From assembly GCF_039634365.2 (NCBI RefSeq), contig NZ_CP155079.2, positions 4,712,001 to 4,776,000 of the forward strand: 64,000 nucleotides of DNA. Direction: 5' to 3'. Below the pieces are notes generated by a model. The model was not told the DNA's origin. It searched no databases and saw only the letters and a program-made list of their open reading frames with translations. The translations under genes and the position numbers were made by a program. The stretch is from Mucilaginibacter sp. PAMB04168 (lineage in GTDB: Bacteria; Bacteroidota; Bacteroidia; Sphingobacteriales; Sphingobacteriaceae). Each line of letters opens with the position of its first letter. Within the stretch, counting starts at the first letter, position 1. Of the stretch, positions 8,106-16,836 are shown piece by piece.

Positions 8106-9467
8106 CTAAAAAATTCCAAACTGGTCCATCATCCAATTGCTTAAATAAGTAAAAAGCGATGGCGGCACCTCATGTGCCAGTTCGGGGTAAACAAACAGCT
8201 TATACTTTTTCGATTCAATATTGTTCAACATGGCGTATTCATTAGCGGGCGGCGCCAGGTTATCCAGCAAACTAATACCAATGAGCGATTGACACTTTAG
8301 ATTGTACGAGAAGTTTTTGAGATCGAAGTAATCAAGCGTGGCAAATATTTTTTCCATAGGCAGGCGGTGTGCCTTGCTGTACTTCACAAAATCGCTCATG
8401 GGCCAGTCTTTGTTACCGGCCAGTGCACGATAATCGCAAAAAACAGGGTTATTGGCTGAGCATAGTTTAATGCGGCTATCCAGGCTGGCAGCTGCAATAG
8501 CTAAATAGCCCCCCATGCTACCGCCGGATATAATTACGTTGTTGGAGTCCAACTCCGGGCGCGAGCAAACAAAATCCATGGCGCGTATGCAATCCATTAT
8601 GGCGCCCCGATATACGTAGCGGTTACGGCTTTCAATATCAGTAGTCAGGTAACCTACTTTGGTGGTGCGCACTACATCGCTGCTGTTGCCCTGCCCGCGT
8701 ACGTTGAATGACAATACGGCCAGTTCGGTTGAACCAAATATGGGTTTTACACCCACACCACCATAGCCAGGCACCACCAACCATACCGGAAATTTCTCGT
8801 TAGGCTTACGGTTCTTTTTGATGGTAAGCCAGCCTCTTACGGTGATATTCCCTAACGATTTGCCTTCAATAAGGTATACGCTGGTGTTGTCTTTTTCCAG
8901 GTTGGGCTGCTCGGTCATTTTAAAATGCGGCGCAACTTTGGCAAGCTCCTGTTTTGTGGATTCCCAAAAGGCATCAAAATCGGCAGGTTTGGCGTGGCCC
9001 GATTTAATCTGCTTTGGATCAATACCAACAACCCGGCGTATGGTATCATCATACTCGGTAACATTAATCATTACGTTAACCTTGTAAAAGCCGGCTTCCT
9101 GACCGGGCAGTTTCAGATCGAACCGCTTCGTGCTTTTTTTACCAATGTTTACGTTGATAGAACTTCGGCCGACCTCCTTATCATCAAAGGTTGATATGAG
9201 GCAGCTCAGCGTACCCTCCTGGTTCTCTTTCAGGCCATTCTTAACTTCAACGTTGTAAACTATCCGCTCATTTGCACCATAAATAGCTTCTTTTTTTGAA
9301 GGTTTGGCATCCCATGTTACCTCCTCTTCATCAATGGTAATGCTAATCGGTGCGGCTTTAATAGCCAGCCTCCCCTTTATGGGTTTTGAGACCGATACAC
9401 TGCAAATAAGTAATAGCGCTCCTAACGAAACCCACCTGGCTAAACTTATTTTAATTGTATTGAACAT
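8106..9467 (-). CDS. Secreted CE7-like (AXE1 family) esterase, paralogue 2
   Basis: 453 residues with the same plan as its downstream neighbour: signal peptide, N-terminal beta-domain containing VTWDAKPSKKEA, and an AXE1 hydrolase. Catalytic Ser317 lies in GGSMGGY, Asp in GISLLDNLAPPANEY, and His in PELAHEVPP. The two are alike over most of their length, including the linker YDDTIRRVVGID. The beta-barrel gene ends 20 bases upstream, so barrel and esterases are probably one transcript. The substrate is presumed to be an acylated polysaccharide, unproven. Confidence 0.87.
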   Translation of the reverse strand: MFNTIKISLARWVSLGALLLICSVSVSKPIKGRLAIKAAPISITIDEEEVTWDAKPSKKEAIYGANERIVYNVEVKNGLKENQEGTLSCLISTFDDKEVGRSSINVNIGKKSTKRFDLKLPGQEAGFYKVNVMINVTEYDDTIRRVVGIDPKQIKSGHAKPADFDAFWESTKQELAKVAPHFKMTEQPNLEKDNTSVYLIEGKSLGNITVRGWLTIKKNRKPNEKFPVWLVVPGYGGVGVKPIFGSTELAVLSFNVRGQGNSSDVVRTTKVGYLTTDIESRNRYVYRGAIMDCIRAMDFVCSRPELDSNNVIISGGSMGGYLAIAAASLDSRIKLCSANNPVFCDYRALAGNKDWPMSDFVKYSKAHRLPMEKIFATLDYFDLKNFSYNLKCQSLIGISLLDNLAPPANEYAMLNNIESKKYKLFVYPELAHEVPPSLFTYLSNWMMDQFGIF

Positions 9468-9487
9468 GTTATAGAGAGTAGTAGCTG

Positions 9488-10333
9488 TTAAAATCGGCGC
9501 GAAACGGATAAACCAATATTAGTTCCCATACCTGTATTGCGGCCAATCAAAAACTGGTTAACGGTAGCAAAAAAAGACAGATCGCGGTTTACCAGGTAAC
9601 CATAACTTAACGAGGCCTGATGATAGGAGAAATCCCTGTTTTGTACGATGTTAAGCGAAAACTGCTTATTGGTACTTTGAGACATAACACCCGAGAGGCC
9701 AAAACTGAACTGGTTATGCGTATCCAGGTTGTACCCTATGGTACCCGTGTACCTGAACTGTTGAGGCCCCGAGTTTGAAAAGTAAGCTCTGCCACCTGCC
9801 TGTAGGGTAAAGTAAAAGTTTTTGCCGCTACCCGACATTACCGCCGACAGATCGGTACCGGGCGCGCCCAAGCCTAATGATGAGCCTTTGTAAAGTGGAA
9901 CAATAGCCGTGCCTTGTAAAGCTATGTAATACTTGAATTCAATATTGGTTAAGTAATACCGCAAACCCAACTCAGCATCGCCAAAGCCATAAACTGATAT
10001 TTTTGGAACCGTGCCTTGCTTTACTTGGTTAAGCACATAAGGCACAGCTGCAATGCCCGTCCACCGGCGTGATATACCATACTCGGCATAAAGCGCTATG
10101 CTTTGCGAGGCAAAATAGCCACCGCCGGGATAGCTGCTCAACTTACCTGTTGAGTCCCACCGGTTGCTGGCCCTGAAATAACTTACCGATAAAGAGGTAA
10201 GCAGTTTGCCCTTACGCACAGGCCAACCGCCGGCATAAGCGTTTTGATGAAATAAAGTTAGAACCAGTATACCCATACTAAACAGCATGATAAACTTTTT
10301 TGGCAAGTAATATTGGGGTAGCGATATAAACAT
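9488..10333 (-). CDS. Putative outer-membrane beta-barrel protein, copy 1
   Basis: 281 residues with a signal sequence ending in AYAGGWPVRKGK. The rest alternates short polar turns with amphipathic stretches rich in Tyr, Phe, Ser and Gly, and ends in Phe (SVSRRF), as integral outer-membrane barrels do. It resembles the 277-residue protein at 11854-12687: both have GWP near the mature start, YxGISRR, FKY and a glycine-rich middle. I do not recognise a named family with certainty. Each copy is immediately upstream of an esterase gene, which suggests a pore or anchor for the esterase substrate; that role is inference. Confidence 0.7.
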   Translation of the reverse strand: MFISLPQYYLPKKFIMLFSMGILVLTLFHQNAYAGGWPVRKGKLLTSLSVSYFRASNRWDSTGKLSSYPGGGYFASQSIALYAEYGISRRWTGIAAVPYVLNQVKQGTVPKISVYGFGDAELGLRYYLTNIEFKYYIALQGTAIVPLYKGSSLGLGAPGTDLSAVMSGSGKNFYFTLQAGGRAYFSNSGPQQFRYTGTIGYNLDTHNQFSFGLSGVMSQSTNKQFSLNIVQNRDFSYHQASLSYGYLVNRDLSFFATVNQFLIGRNTGMGTNIGLSVSRRF

Positions 10334-10493
10334 GTATTAACCTATTATTAAAAGTCAGACACAGCCAGACGAAACATTTTTACGTAAACTTAAATCACAT
10401 TGTTTGCTTATGTAGGCTTGTAGTTAACTGGCTAAAATCAGTTAACTAACAGCGCTTACACAGCAACTCAGTTATCAAAGCAATAACTGCTGA

Positions 10494-11816
10494 TTAATTA
10501 GGAGCCCGCAATGACTCCTTAAGCCACAGCAACTGAAACATAAAATAATCAAAGTTCATTTCGTGCGCCTTATCGGGCGCTACGCGATACTCTTTTTGTA
10601 CATTGTTAGCAATTTTATTATACATACCAAAGCTGCAACGCGGCGGGCAGTATTCATCCAGCAAACCAACGCCCATTAATACCGGGCAGCTTACCAGGCC
10701 GATGAAATTTTGCGGATCATAATAATCCCAAAGCGACAGAAACCGGGCCGACGAAAAGCCACGGTGCAGTTTCACATAATCCTGAAAGCGGTTAACAGGC
10801 CAGGTAGTTTTAGGGAATGAGGTACCAATGGTATAAGCATCATGCATGTCGGCATACAAGGGCAACTCAAAAGTACAGGCGGTTACCCGCTTATCTAGTG
10901 CAGCTACTACAATTGCCAACGTAGCGCCTTGGCTACCACCCAACACGGCTACCCGGTTAGTGTTAAGGCTCAAATTGCCGTGGCTCATAATAAAGTCCAG
11001 ACCACGCAAGCAGTCCATATATACGCCATGGTAAATGTACAGGTCCTTATTCTCTATATTGGTAATGTTATACCTGTCAGATTCAGGCGCCACAACATCG
11101 CGGCTCATACCGTTTCCGCGTACATCTATAGAAAATACGGCAAAGTCCGGCTTATCAGTTTCGGGCCGCATAGGTATATTATAGCCGGGCAGTTTGTAAA
11201 TAACCGGCCAGTTGCGGCCCTGCGTAGGCACCGTAAGCCAGCCGCGTATCTTCACATTATTCCACGAACGCATTTCCACCTTATAAACCCGTACATCAGG
11301 GTTTTTAGATTGCACTTCCGATATCTTGTAGTCAGGATTAATTTTAGCCAGTTGATCTTTTGATTTGCTCCAGAACTCGGCAAAGTCTTCGGGCTTATGC
11401 AACTCAGTTGTAATCTTTTCAGGATCTACCGCTACTACACGCCGAACGGTATCATCATAATAGCTTAGGTTAAAATTGAAATGTACCCGGTAAATGCCGG
11501 CGCCTTGCTTAGGTATGCGCACGCTGTAAGTGCTCGAGCTATTTTTTCCTAAACGCACATTAGTTGAGCCCGACCATACCTTCTTCCAATCGTCAGTTAA
11601 AAGATCGTAACTAAGCTTACCCTCTTGTTTTACCTTGTAAGTACTTTTTACTTTCAGCTTCCAGGTTATGCTGCTGCCATCAGTAAATACCGCATTTTTG
11701 TTACCAGGCTTAGCATCAATAAATATCTCACCTTTGGGATCATCGTCCTGCGCATGTACCTGCATTGTGCTTAACAGCGCAAACAGGCAACTTATCCCTA
11801 TTACCATCCTCAGCAT
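10494..11816 (-). CDS. Secreted CE7-like (AXE1 family) esterase, paralogue 3 (divergent)
   Basis: About 440 residues. The start at 11814-11816 gives a signal peptide (MLRMVIGISCLFALLS...VHAQ); ATG 11847-11849 is an alternative, and the longest frame (11903) would overlap the upstream gene by 50 bases. It has the same N-terminal beta-domain (IDAKPGNKNAVFTDGSS) and AXE1 domain (KPEDFAEFWSKSK) as the other two, but is clearly more distant. The nucleophile elbow is GGSQGA, Asp is in GVGLLDEYCPP, and His in APDKAHEM. The change from SMGGY to SQGAT next to the nucleophile may mean a different substrate. It lies directly behind barrel copy 2. Confidence 0.86.
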   Translation of the reverse strand: MLRMVIGISCLFALLSTMQVHAQDDDPKGEIFIDAKPGNKNAVFTDGSSITWKLKVKSTYKVKQEGKLSYDLLTDDWKKVWSGSTNVRLGKNSSSTYSVRIPKQGAGIYRVHFNFNLSYYDDTVRRVVAVDPEKITTELHKPEDFAEFWSKSKDQLAKINPDYKISEVQSKNPDVRVYKVEMRSWNNVKIRGWLTVPTQGRNWPVIYKLPGYNIPMRPETDKPDFAVFSIDVRGNGMSRDVVAPESDRYNITNIENKDLYIYHGVYMDCLRGLDFIMSHGNLSLNTNRVAVLGGSQGATLAIVVAALDKRVTACTFELPLYADMHDAYTIGTSFPKTTWPVNRFQDYVKLHRGFSSARFLSLWDYYDPQNFIGLVSCPVLMGVGLLDEYCPPRCSFGMYNKIANNVQKEYRVAPDKAHEMNFDYFMFQLLWLKESLRAPN

Positions 11817-11853
11817 GTTATTCCTTTTACGGTTAATTATCCTCTGCATGTAA

Positions 11854-12687
11854 TTAAAACTTAAATACGGCAAACACGGCCCCACCATAACCTTGCGGAG
11901 CATTGCGCCCTATAACAGTATAGAAAGCGCTGCCAAAAACAGATAATTTATTAGTGAACTTATGACCATAGCTTAAGGAGCCCTTTACGTAATAGCCGTC
12001 ATAAACCAAATTGGGATTTACACTAATCAGGTTCCCGTTACTGCTAAATGAATTAACGCCGCCCACATCAAACGTAAGCTGGTTCTTTTTGCGGTCATCA
12101 AGCGCGGTACCTATGGTGGCCGTATAAACAATCTGGTTGGGCCCTTTTTTATCAAAGTACCGGCGGTAACCACCTTCGAGGTTAAAGTAGGCATTGCCCG
12201 AAAGTACCCCGCTGTACATCATCTTACCTTCGGCACCTAAAACGCCGTAACCCAATGTATTCCCAACGCTTGATACCGTATAAAGCGGCGCTATCACCGT
12301 GCCTTGAACTGATAAAAATCTTTTGTATTTGAATGCCGCCAAGTTGTAACTCAGGGCAATACTGGCGTCGCCTAAACCACTTGGGGTAGCCTGGGTTACA
12401 CCGCCAAATTTGCTGCTTTGCATGGCGTAGTTTACACTAACCAGCACATCGGCCCGGCGGCTAATGCCTATACCACCATACAAACCTACAGTAACCGCAT
12501 TAAAGCCGGTACCTGACGGCGTGTTCACCTTATTACCTTGCTTATTCCAATAGTTTTTAGAACTGTAATAGGTAAACGACGGGGTGAAAACATGCCTGTA
12601 CTTACCTATAGGCCAGCCCGCAAAAACACGCGTTGCGCCGGTAAGCAGTAGTAGCATAAAAAAGCTCAGCAAGTAAAATTTCTTCAT
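11854..12687 (-). CDS. Putative outer-membrane beta-barrel protein, copy 2
   Basis: 277 residues. The signal peptide ends near ATRVFAGWPIGKYR; the mature part is a series of beta-strand-like segments rich in Gly, Tyr and Asn, ending in Phe (AVFAVFKF). It is related to the 9488-10333 protein in length, the GWP motif after the signal peptide, GIGISRRAD and ASIALSYNLAAFKYKRF. The acyltransferase gene ends 28 bases upstream and an esterase follows at once, giving the order acyltransferase, barrel, esterase. Outer-membrane location is inferred from composition and the terminal aromatic residue. Confidence 0.7.
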   Translation of the reverse strand: MKKFYLLSFFMLLLLTGATRVFAGWPIGKYRHVFTPSFTYYSSKNYWNKQGNKVNTPSGTGFNAVTVGLYGGIGISRRADVLVSVNYAMQSSKFGGVTQATPSGLGDASIALSYNLAAFKYKRFLSVQGTVIAPLYTVSSVGNTLGYGVLGAEGKMMYSGVLSGNAYFNLEGGYRRYFDKKGPNQIVYTATIGTALDDRKKNQLTFDVGGVNSFSSNGNLISVNPNLVYDGYYVKGSLSYGHKFTNKLSVFGSAFYTVIGRNAPQGYGGAVFAVFKF

Positions 12688-12714
12688 CTATCAGCAAAAT
12701 ATCTGCAGTATCGG

Positions 12715-13953
12715 TTATCCTTTAATAAGTACTGATTCGTTCTCCGGATTTTTAGGCTTGTTCTTGATCAAAAAGTCTGATTTACGGATGTAGTGGTTCA
12801 GCGGCTCTTCTATTGTTTTAAATAACAAGATAGACAGTGCGTTGAGCAGTACAAACTGAATTAACAGGTTTACGGTGTCATTCTCAAACGGCGAATGCTC
12901 CCAGTTCATGCCGTGCTTATCGTAGTACTCAAAAACCCAATCGTTGGCGGCATTAAGCCAGTCATTTAAAAAGTTGCGGATGTAGCCCAGGTGAATGAGG
13001 TAAAAGATATAAGAGCTTTTGCCCAGCAGTTCCACAAATTTTAACGACAGGATGGTTTTGAATATGGTTGACTCAGTAAGCAAACCATAAAAGAACATAG
13101 CTATGCAAGGCGGCAGTAGGTAATTGTTGGTTACAATGCCAAACGGGTTGTGCAAACCGGCCATCCAGCCCTTAGGGATACTCAATTGCGACATAATGCC
13201 AACGCAAACCATCATGAGCAAAAAGCCTATATAAGTATATTTTATGTTATTGGTTCGGGTTACACCTTTATTAAGGAGCAGGAGCGCCAGTTGTACACCC
13301 ACAAAAAACTCAAAACAACGACCTAAAAACGTATAGATCATGGTAAAGGTGAAATTGCCGAAGAAACCATACCAATCCATGTTTCTGAAAACAAGTACCA
13401 GCAGCAAGGCTACCCCTGTAATAATCACAGGCTGAATAAATAGTTTACGATACCTTTTAGAGATAAGGAAAACAAACGGTGCTGAAAAGTAAAAGCATTC
13501 TTCTACTGTAAGTGACCAGCCTTGGGCTATGCCGGTGTCCCACAAATCACTGAAAAAACCACGTACAAACGTTACGTGCATAAGCAGCAGTAATACAGGC
13601 GAAGGAAAATCTTTGGTGATACGGGTATCGTGACTGAAGTAGTAATAAACAAAGGCTAGTACAGTGAGTAAAAAGTACATAGGGTAAATGCGAGCCACCC
13701 TGTTTTTAAGGTACTGCTTAAACCAGTCTTTCGTTAAATGAAAATTATGATAATAGCGGTAAGTAATTAAAAAGCCCGACAGTACAAAGAATATGGTAAC
13801 CCCCATGTGAAATTCCTGTAGAAATCTTTGCACGGCATGAGGAAAATTCCCGTCGAATATGTAATCGAAGTGAGAAATAAACACCAGGTAAGCAGCAAGG
13901 GCACGCACGCCGGTTAAGGCCGGAATATAGCTTGGTAAGGGTTTTGGGTGCAC
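12715..13953 (-). CDS. Acyltransferase family 3 integral membrane protein
   Basis: 412 residues with about ten membrane helices. The N-terminal signature YIPALTGVRALAAYLVFISHFD carries the conserved His, and GVTIFFVLSGFLITYRY follows; both mark the OafA/NodX acyltransferase-3 family. Unlike the 2895-4757 protein it has no SGNH domain. The start appears to be GTG at 13951-13953. As first gene of the run it may add the acyl group that the downstream CE7-like esterases remove, or modify the same glycan. That link is inferred from gene order only. Confidence 0.85.
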   Translation of the reverse strand: MHPKPLPSYIPALTGVRALAAYLVFISHFDYIFDGNFPHAVQRFLQEFHMGVTIFFVLSGFLITYRYYHNFHLTKDWFKQYLKNRVARIYPMYFLLTVLAFVYYYFSHDTRITKDFPSPVLLLLMHVTFVRGFFSDLWDTGIAQGWSLTVEECFYFSAPFVFLISKRYRKLFIQPVIITGVALLLVLVFRNMDWYGFFGNFTFTMIYTFLGRCFEFFVGVQLALLLLNKGVTRTNNIKYTYIGFLLMMVCVGIMSQLSIPKGWMAGLHNPFGIVTNNYLLPPCIAMFFYGLLTESTIFKTILSLKFVELLGKSSYIFYLIHLGYIRNFLNDWLNAANDWVFEYYDKHGMNWEHSPFENDTVNLLIQFVLLNALSILLFKTIEEPLNHYIRKSDFLIKNKPKNPENESVLIKG

Positions 13954-14017
13954 AATAGTTTAAATTAAACTCAAAATTAATCAATGAGTTTATTACAAAG
14001 CAAATACCAAACACCGT

Positions 14018-14971
14018 TTACAACAATGCGGAGCCTTGTATAATGCCTCGGCTTTCTATCTTTTGGTCGATATAATACTGTATTTCTGATTTTTTAAGTT
14101 GCCAGTTTGGAGCAATGAGTAACTCACGGTCTGACAGGCCGAACAAGCGCTGCACAACCACATCCGGGCGAACAAGCGGGAGCAGGTCGCATAAAAAGTC
14201 AGCATATTCGTCAAGGCTGAAAAGCTTAAACGGCTCGCGTTTATACTTTACCCCCATAACCGAACCTTCAACAATGTGCAGATGATGGAACTTTACGAAT
14301 TTGATTTGCGGAAAACGATTTATCTCGTCGGCATAGCGCAGCATCATCTCCCGGGTTTCCCACGGAAAACCAAAAATAGTATGCACACAAATATCGAGTT
14401 TGCTGTTTTCCACCAGCTTAAGCGCTTTAATCAGGTCATCGTGCGTACAGCCGCGGTTAATCTGGTTGAGGGTGTCATTATAAATGGATTCCATACCCAT
14501 TTCTAAGTCAACGTCAAAGCGGTCGGTATAGCTTTCCAGCAACGCAATCTTCTCAGCATCAATACAATCCGGACGGGTACCGACTGATAGCCCTACAATA
14601 TTCTCGGTATCTATGCTCAAAGCCTCATCATACAGCATTTTGAGGTAATGCGCCGGGGCATAAGTATTGGTATTAGGCTGAAAATAGATAATAAATTTAT
14701 CGGCCTTATTGCCTTTTCGAGCACGTTCCATGCCCTGTATTACCTGCTCACGCAGGGAGGGTGCCTGGCGTGATACTGATGGTGTAAATGAATCGACGTT
14801 ACAGTAAGTACAGCCGCCATAGCCTTTAGAGCCGTCACGGTTAGGACAGGTAAACCCACCATCAACAATTACCTTAAACACACGCTGCCCCTCGTACTTT
14901 TTACGCAGCCAGGCGCCGTAGTTATTGTAGCCTTTAAATCCCTGTTTAACTGTATCTTCTGTCAATTGCAT
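14018..14971 (-). CDS. TIGR01212-family radical SAM protein (YhcC-like)
   Basis: About 317 residues; ATG 14969-14971 is the preferred start because the six extra codons upstream look non-native. The iron-sulfur motif is displaced relative to classical CxxxCxxC: TCPNRDGSKGYGGCTYCN, as in the YhcC/TIGR01212 group. FIIYFQPNTNTYAP and GLSVGTRPDCI are further family blocks. It is a cytosolic SAM-dependent radical enzyme of uncertain reaction; RNA modification has been proposed for relatives. No partner genes are nearby. Confidence 0.88.
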   Translation of the reverse strand: MQLTEDTVKQGFKGYNNYGAWLRKKYEGQRVFKVIVDGGFTCPNRDGSKGYGGCTYCNVDSFTPSVSRQAPSLREQVIQGMERARKGNKADKFIIYFQPNTNTYAPAHYLKMLYDEALSIDTENIVGLSVGTRPDCIDAEKIALLESYTDRFDVDLEMGMESIYNDTLNQINRGCTHDDLIKALKLVENSKLDICVHTIFGFPWETREMMLRYADEINRFPQIKFVKFHHLHIVEGSVMGVKYKREPFKLFSLDEYADFLCDLLPLVRPDVVVQRLFGLSDRELLIAPNWQLKKSEIQYYIDQKIESRGIIQGSALL

Positions 14972-15220
14972 CGGACCGCAAAGATACAAAATAATAAAAG
15001 CTTAAAAACCCACTATTTTCAGCCGAAAGTAATGATACCGGCGGTTTGAATAACTAATGGACAAAAATCTCAACATCACGCGAGTAAATTAATACTCAGA
15101 TTGAGCACATATTTTCACATGCGCTTCATATTGGCTAAACCATGTTATGCATTGATAGCTTGCAGATTAATAGCTATTCTAAACTTCTTCCCTCCTTGTT
15201 AGTGAAGAAGTAGGTAAGCC

Positions 15221-16246
15221 CTACCCCCGTCTCTTCTCTACCCGATCATAGAAGCCTCCGAAAGAGTTTATCTTTACGTTATCTTCATTGAAGAAATCGC
15301 CGGGGAAACCCAAACTTATTTTACTGGCCTCATCAAGACGGGATTTGTGTTGCTCAGTTAATACCACTTCGGCCGCCTGCAAATTTTGCATCAGTTGATC
15401 AAGCTTTGTAGCACCCACGATAGGTATACATGAAAAATCCTGCTGCATCATCCAAGCCAGCGCCACATGTGCGGGGTGGGTTCCCAACTCGTCAGCAATA
15501 GCCATCACTTCGCGGGTTATGCGTTCGCTATTGGCATCGCGCCGGTTGCTTTCAGGCTTTACACGACCGTTTTCGCCACGTAAGTATTTACCGGTTAATG
15601 CTCCGCCTGCCAGTGGAGCCCAGGGCGTCACCGTCATGCCGAAGTGTTTGGCCATGGGTATCAGTTCACGTTCGGGGGTACGCTGTATAAGGCTATACTC
15701 CACCTGCAGCGCAATAAACTGGCTCCAGCCCATCAGTTCGGCCAGCGTATTACCCTTAGCTACTACCCAGGCGGGTGTATCGCTTATGGCCGCATAGTTT
15801 ACCTTACCTTGCCGTATCAGGTCATCCAGGCCCCGCAGTACTTCATCAATGGGTGTAATATGGTCCCAAATATGCAGGTATAGCACATCAATAAAATCAG
15901 TTTGTAAACGTTTAAGGCTTTCCTCTACACTGCGCATCATATTTTTCCGGTTATTACCCGATGCGTTCGGATTTGTAGTATTATCCTTAAGTGTATACTT
16001 CGTAGCTACAACAAACTGATCGCGGTCATGGTTAGTCAGGTATTCACCTATAATCTTTTCGCTGGTACCCAGCTTGTACACGTTAGCTGTATCTAAGAAA
16101 TTACCTCCAGCTTCGGCATAGGCATCTAAAATTTCAAAGCTACCTTGCTTATCGGCGCCCCAGCCCCCCTCGGTACCAAAGCCCATGGTACCTAAACATA
16201 ATTCGGATACTTTAAGGCCCGAGCGGCCAAGTAATTTATATTTCAT
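15221..16246 (-). CDS. Aldo/keto reductase
   Basis: 341 residues with the AKR TIM-barrel pattern: N-terminal KYKLLGRSGLKVSELCLGTM, catalytic Asp/Tyr in FLDTANVY, Lys in VATKYTL, and His in VLYLHIWD. The NADPH-binding end has ACIPIVGATKLDQL-like sequence (CIPIVGATK). It is closest in style to the YajO/GSP69-type soluble reductases. It probably reduces an aldehyde or ketone; the substrate is unknown. The gene is monocistronic, with about 230 unassigned bases after it. Confidence 0.92.
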   Translation of the reverse strand: MKYKLLGRSGLKVSELCLGTMGFGTEGGWGADKQGSFEILDAYAEAGGNFLDTANVYKLGTSEKIIGEYLTNHDRDQFVVATKYTLKDNTTNPNASGNNRKNMMRSVEESLKRLQTDFIDVLYLHIWDHITPIDEVLRGLDDLIRQGKVNYAAISDTPAWVVAKGNTLAELMGWSQFIALQVEYSLIQRTPERELIPMAKHFGMTVTPWAPLAGGALTGKYLRGENGRVKPESNRRDANSERITREVMAIADELGTHPAHVALAWMMQQDFSCIPIVGATKLDQLMQNLQAAEVVLTEQHKSRLDEASKISLGFPGDFFNEDNVKINSFGGFYDRVEKRRG

Positions 16247-16391
16247 AAGAATAATGCTCCTGTTGGAAAGCGCTAAAACAAAATTAGTAAATGACGATTA
16301 TGTTTAAACCAACCATATGCAGCTTAGTTTGACGCCGAAACAATTTAGGCAGCCTGCTTGTAATTTGTTAACACTAATTTGCCCTAACCCC

Positions 16392-16724
16392 ATGAAGATT
16401 ATACATACTAAAGGCCCTGTAAACGCTGAGGAACTTAAGGACTTTTTGCAACAGGAACTTGGCCCGCTGTTTAAAAAGCAGCGCCATGCCGATATTGATT
16501 TTGTTTTTATCTTAACCGGCAACGGCGTCCAAATAGCACAGCCAGATCTTTACGAAGATTTCTTGTTTAAGATTGAGATTGTGAATGATCAGGAACTGCA
16601 TGTAACCAAATCTGAACATTATACAGATGATGTAAATGTATTGACCCTGGAAGATATTTTAAATAACCTGTTCATGGATTACCCCGGCCGGGACAACATT
16701 GATATGATTGAGGAACGGTCATAG
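16392..16724 (+). CDS. Uncharacterised small acidic protein
   Basis: 110 residues from ATG 16392; a longer in-frame extension from 16317 looks unlike coding sequence and is dropped. It begins MKIIHTKGPVNAEELKDFLQQELG and is rich in Asp and Glu, with no signal peptide or membrane helix. Predicted alternation of helices and strands suggests a compact cytosolic fold. I do not recognise the family. It is convergent with the desaturase gene and separated from it by a hairpin. Confidence 0.6.
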   Translation: MKIIHTKGPVNAEELKDFLQQELGPLFKKQRHADIDFVFILTGNGVQIAQPDLYEDFLFKIEIVNDQELHVTKSEHYTDDVNVLTLEDILNNLFMDYPGRDNIDMIEERS

Positions 16725-16751
16725 GTATTTCAGGAAGGGGAATTAGCCAAA

Positions 16752-16791
16752 AAAAATGTCATCCCGGGCGAATGCGCGAAATGACATTTTT
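16752..16791. terminator. Bidirectional terminator hairpin
   Basis: Perfect 11-bp arms AAAAATGTCAT (16752-16762) and ATGACATTTTT (16781-16791) with an 18-base loop. A and T tracts on both sides let it work for both convergent genes. The GTCAT arms and GGGCG loop also resemble the dispersed GTCAT-type intergenic palindromes. Confidence 0.7.
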
Positions 16792-16836
16792 CTTAAGTAT
16801 ATGCTACTAAAACCCTTTGCAAAGGGCTTTCATTAA

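Noticed and set aside
6743..13953. A classic Sus-type polysaccharide utilisation locus
   Set aside because: No SusC/SusD-like pair and no glycoside hydrolases are within this run; barrels are far too short for SusC.
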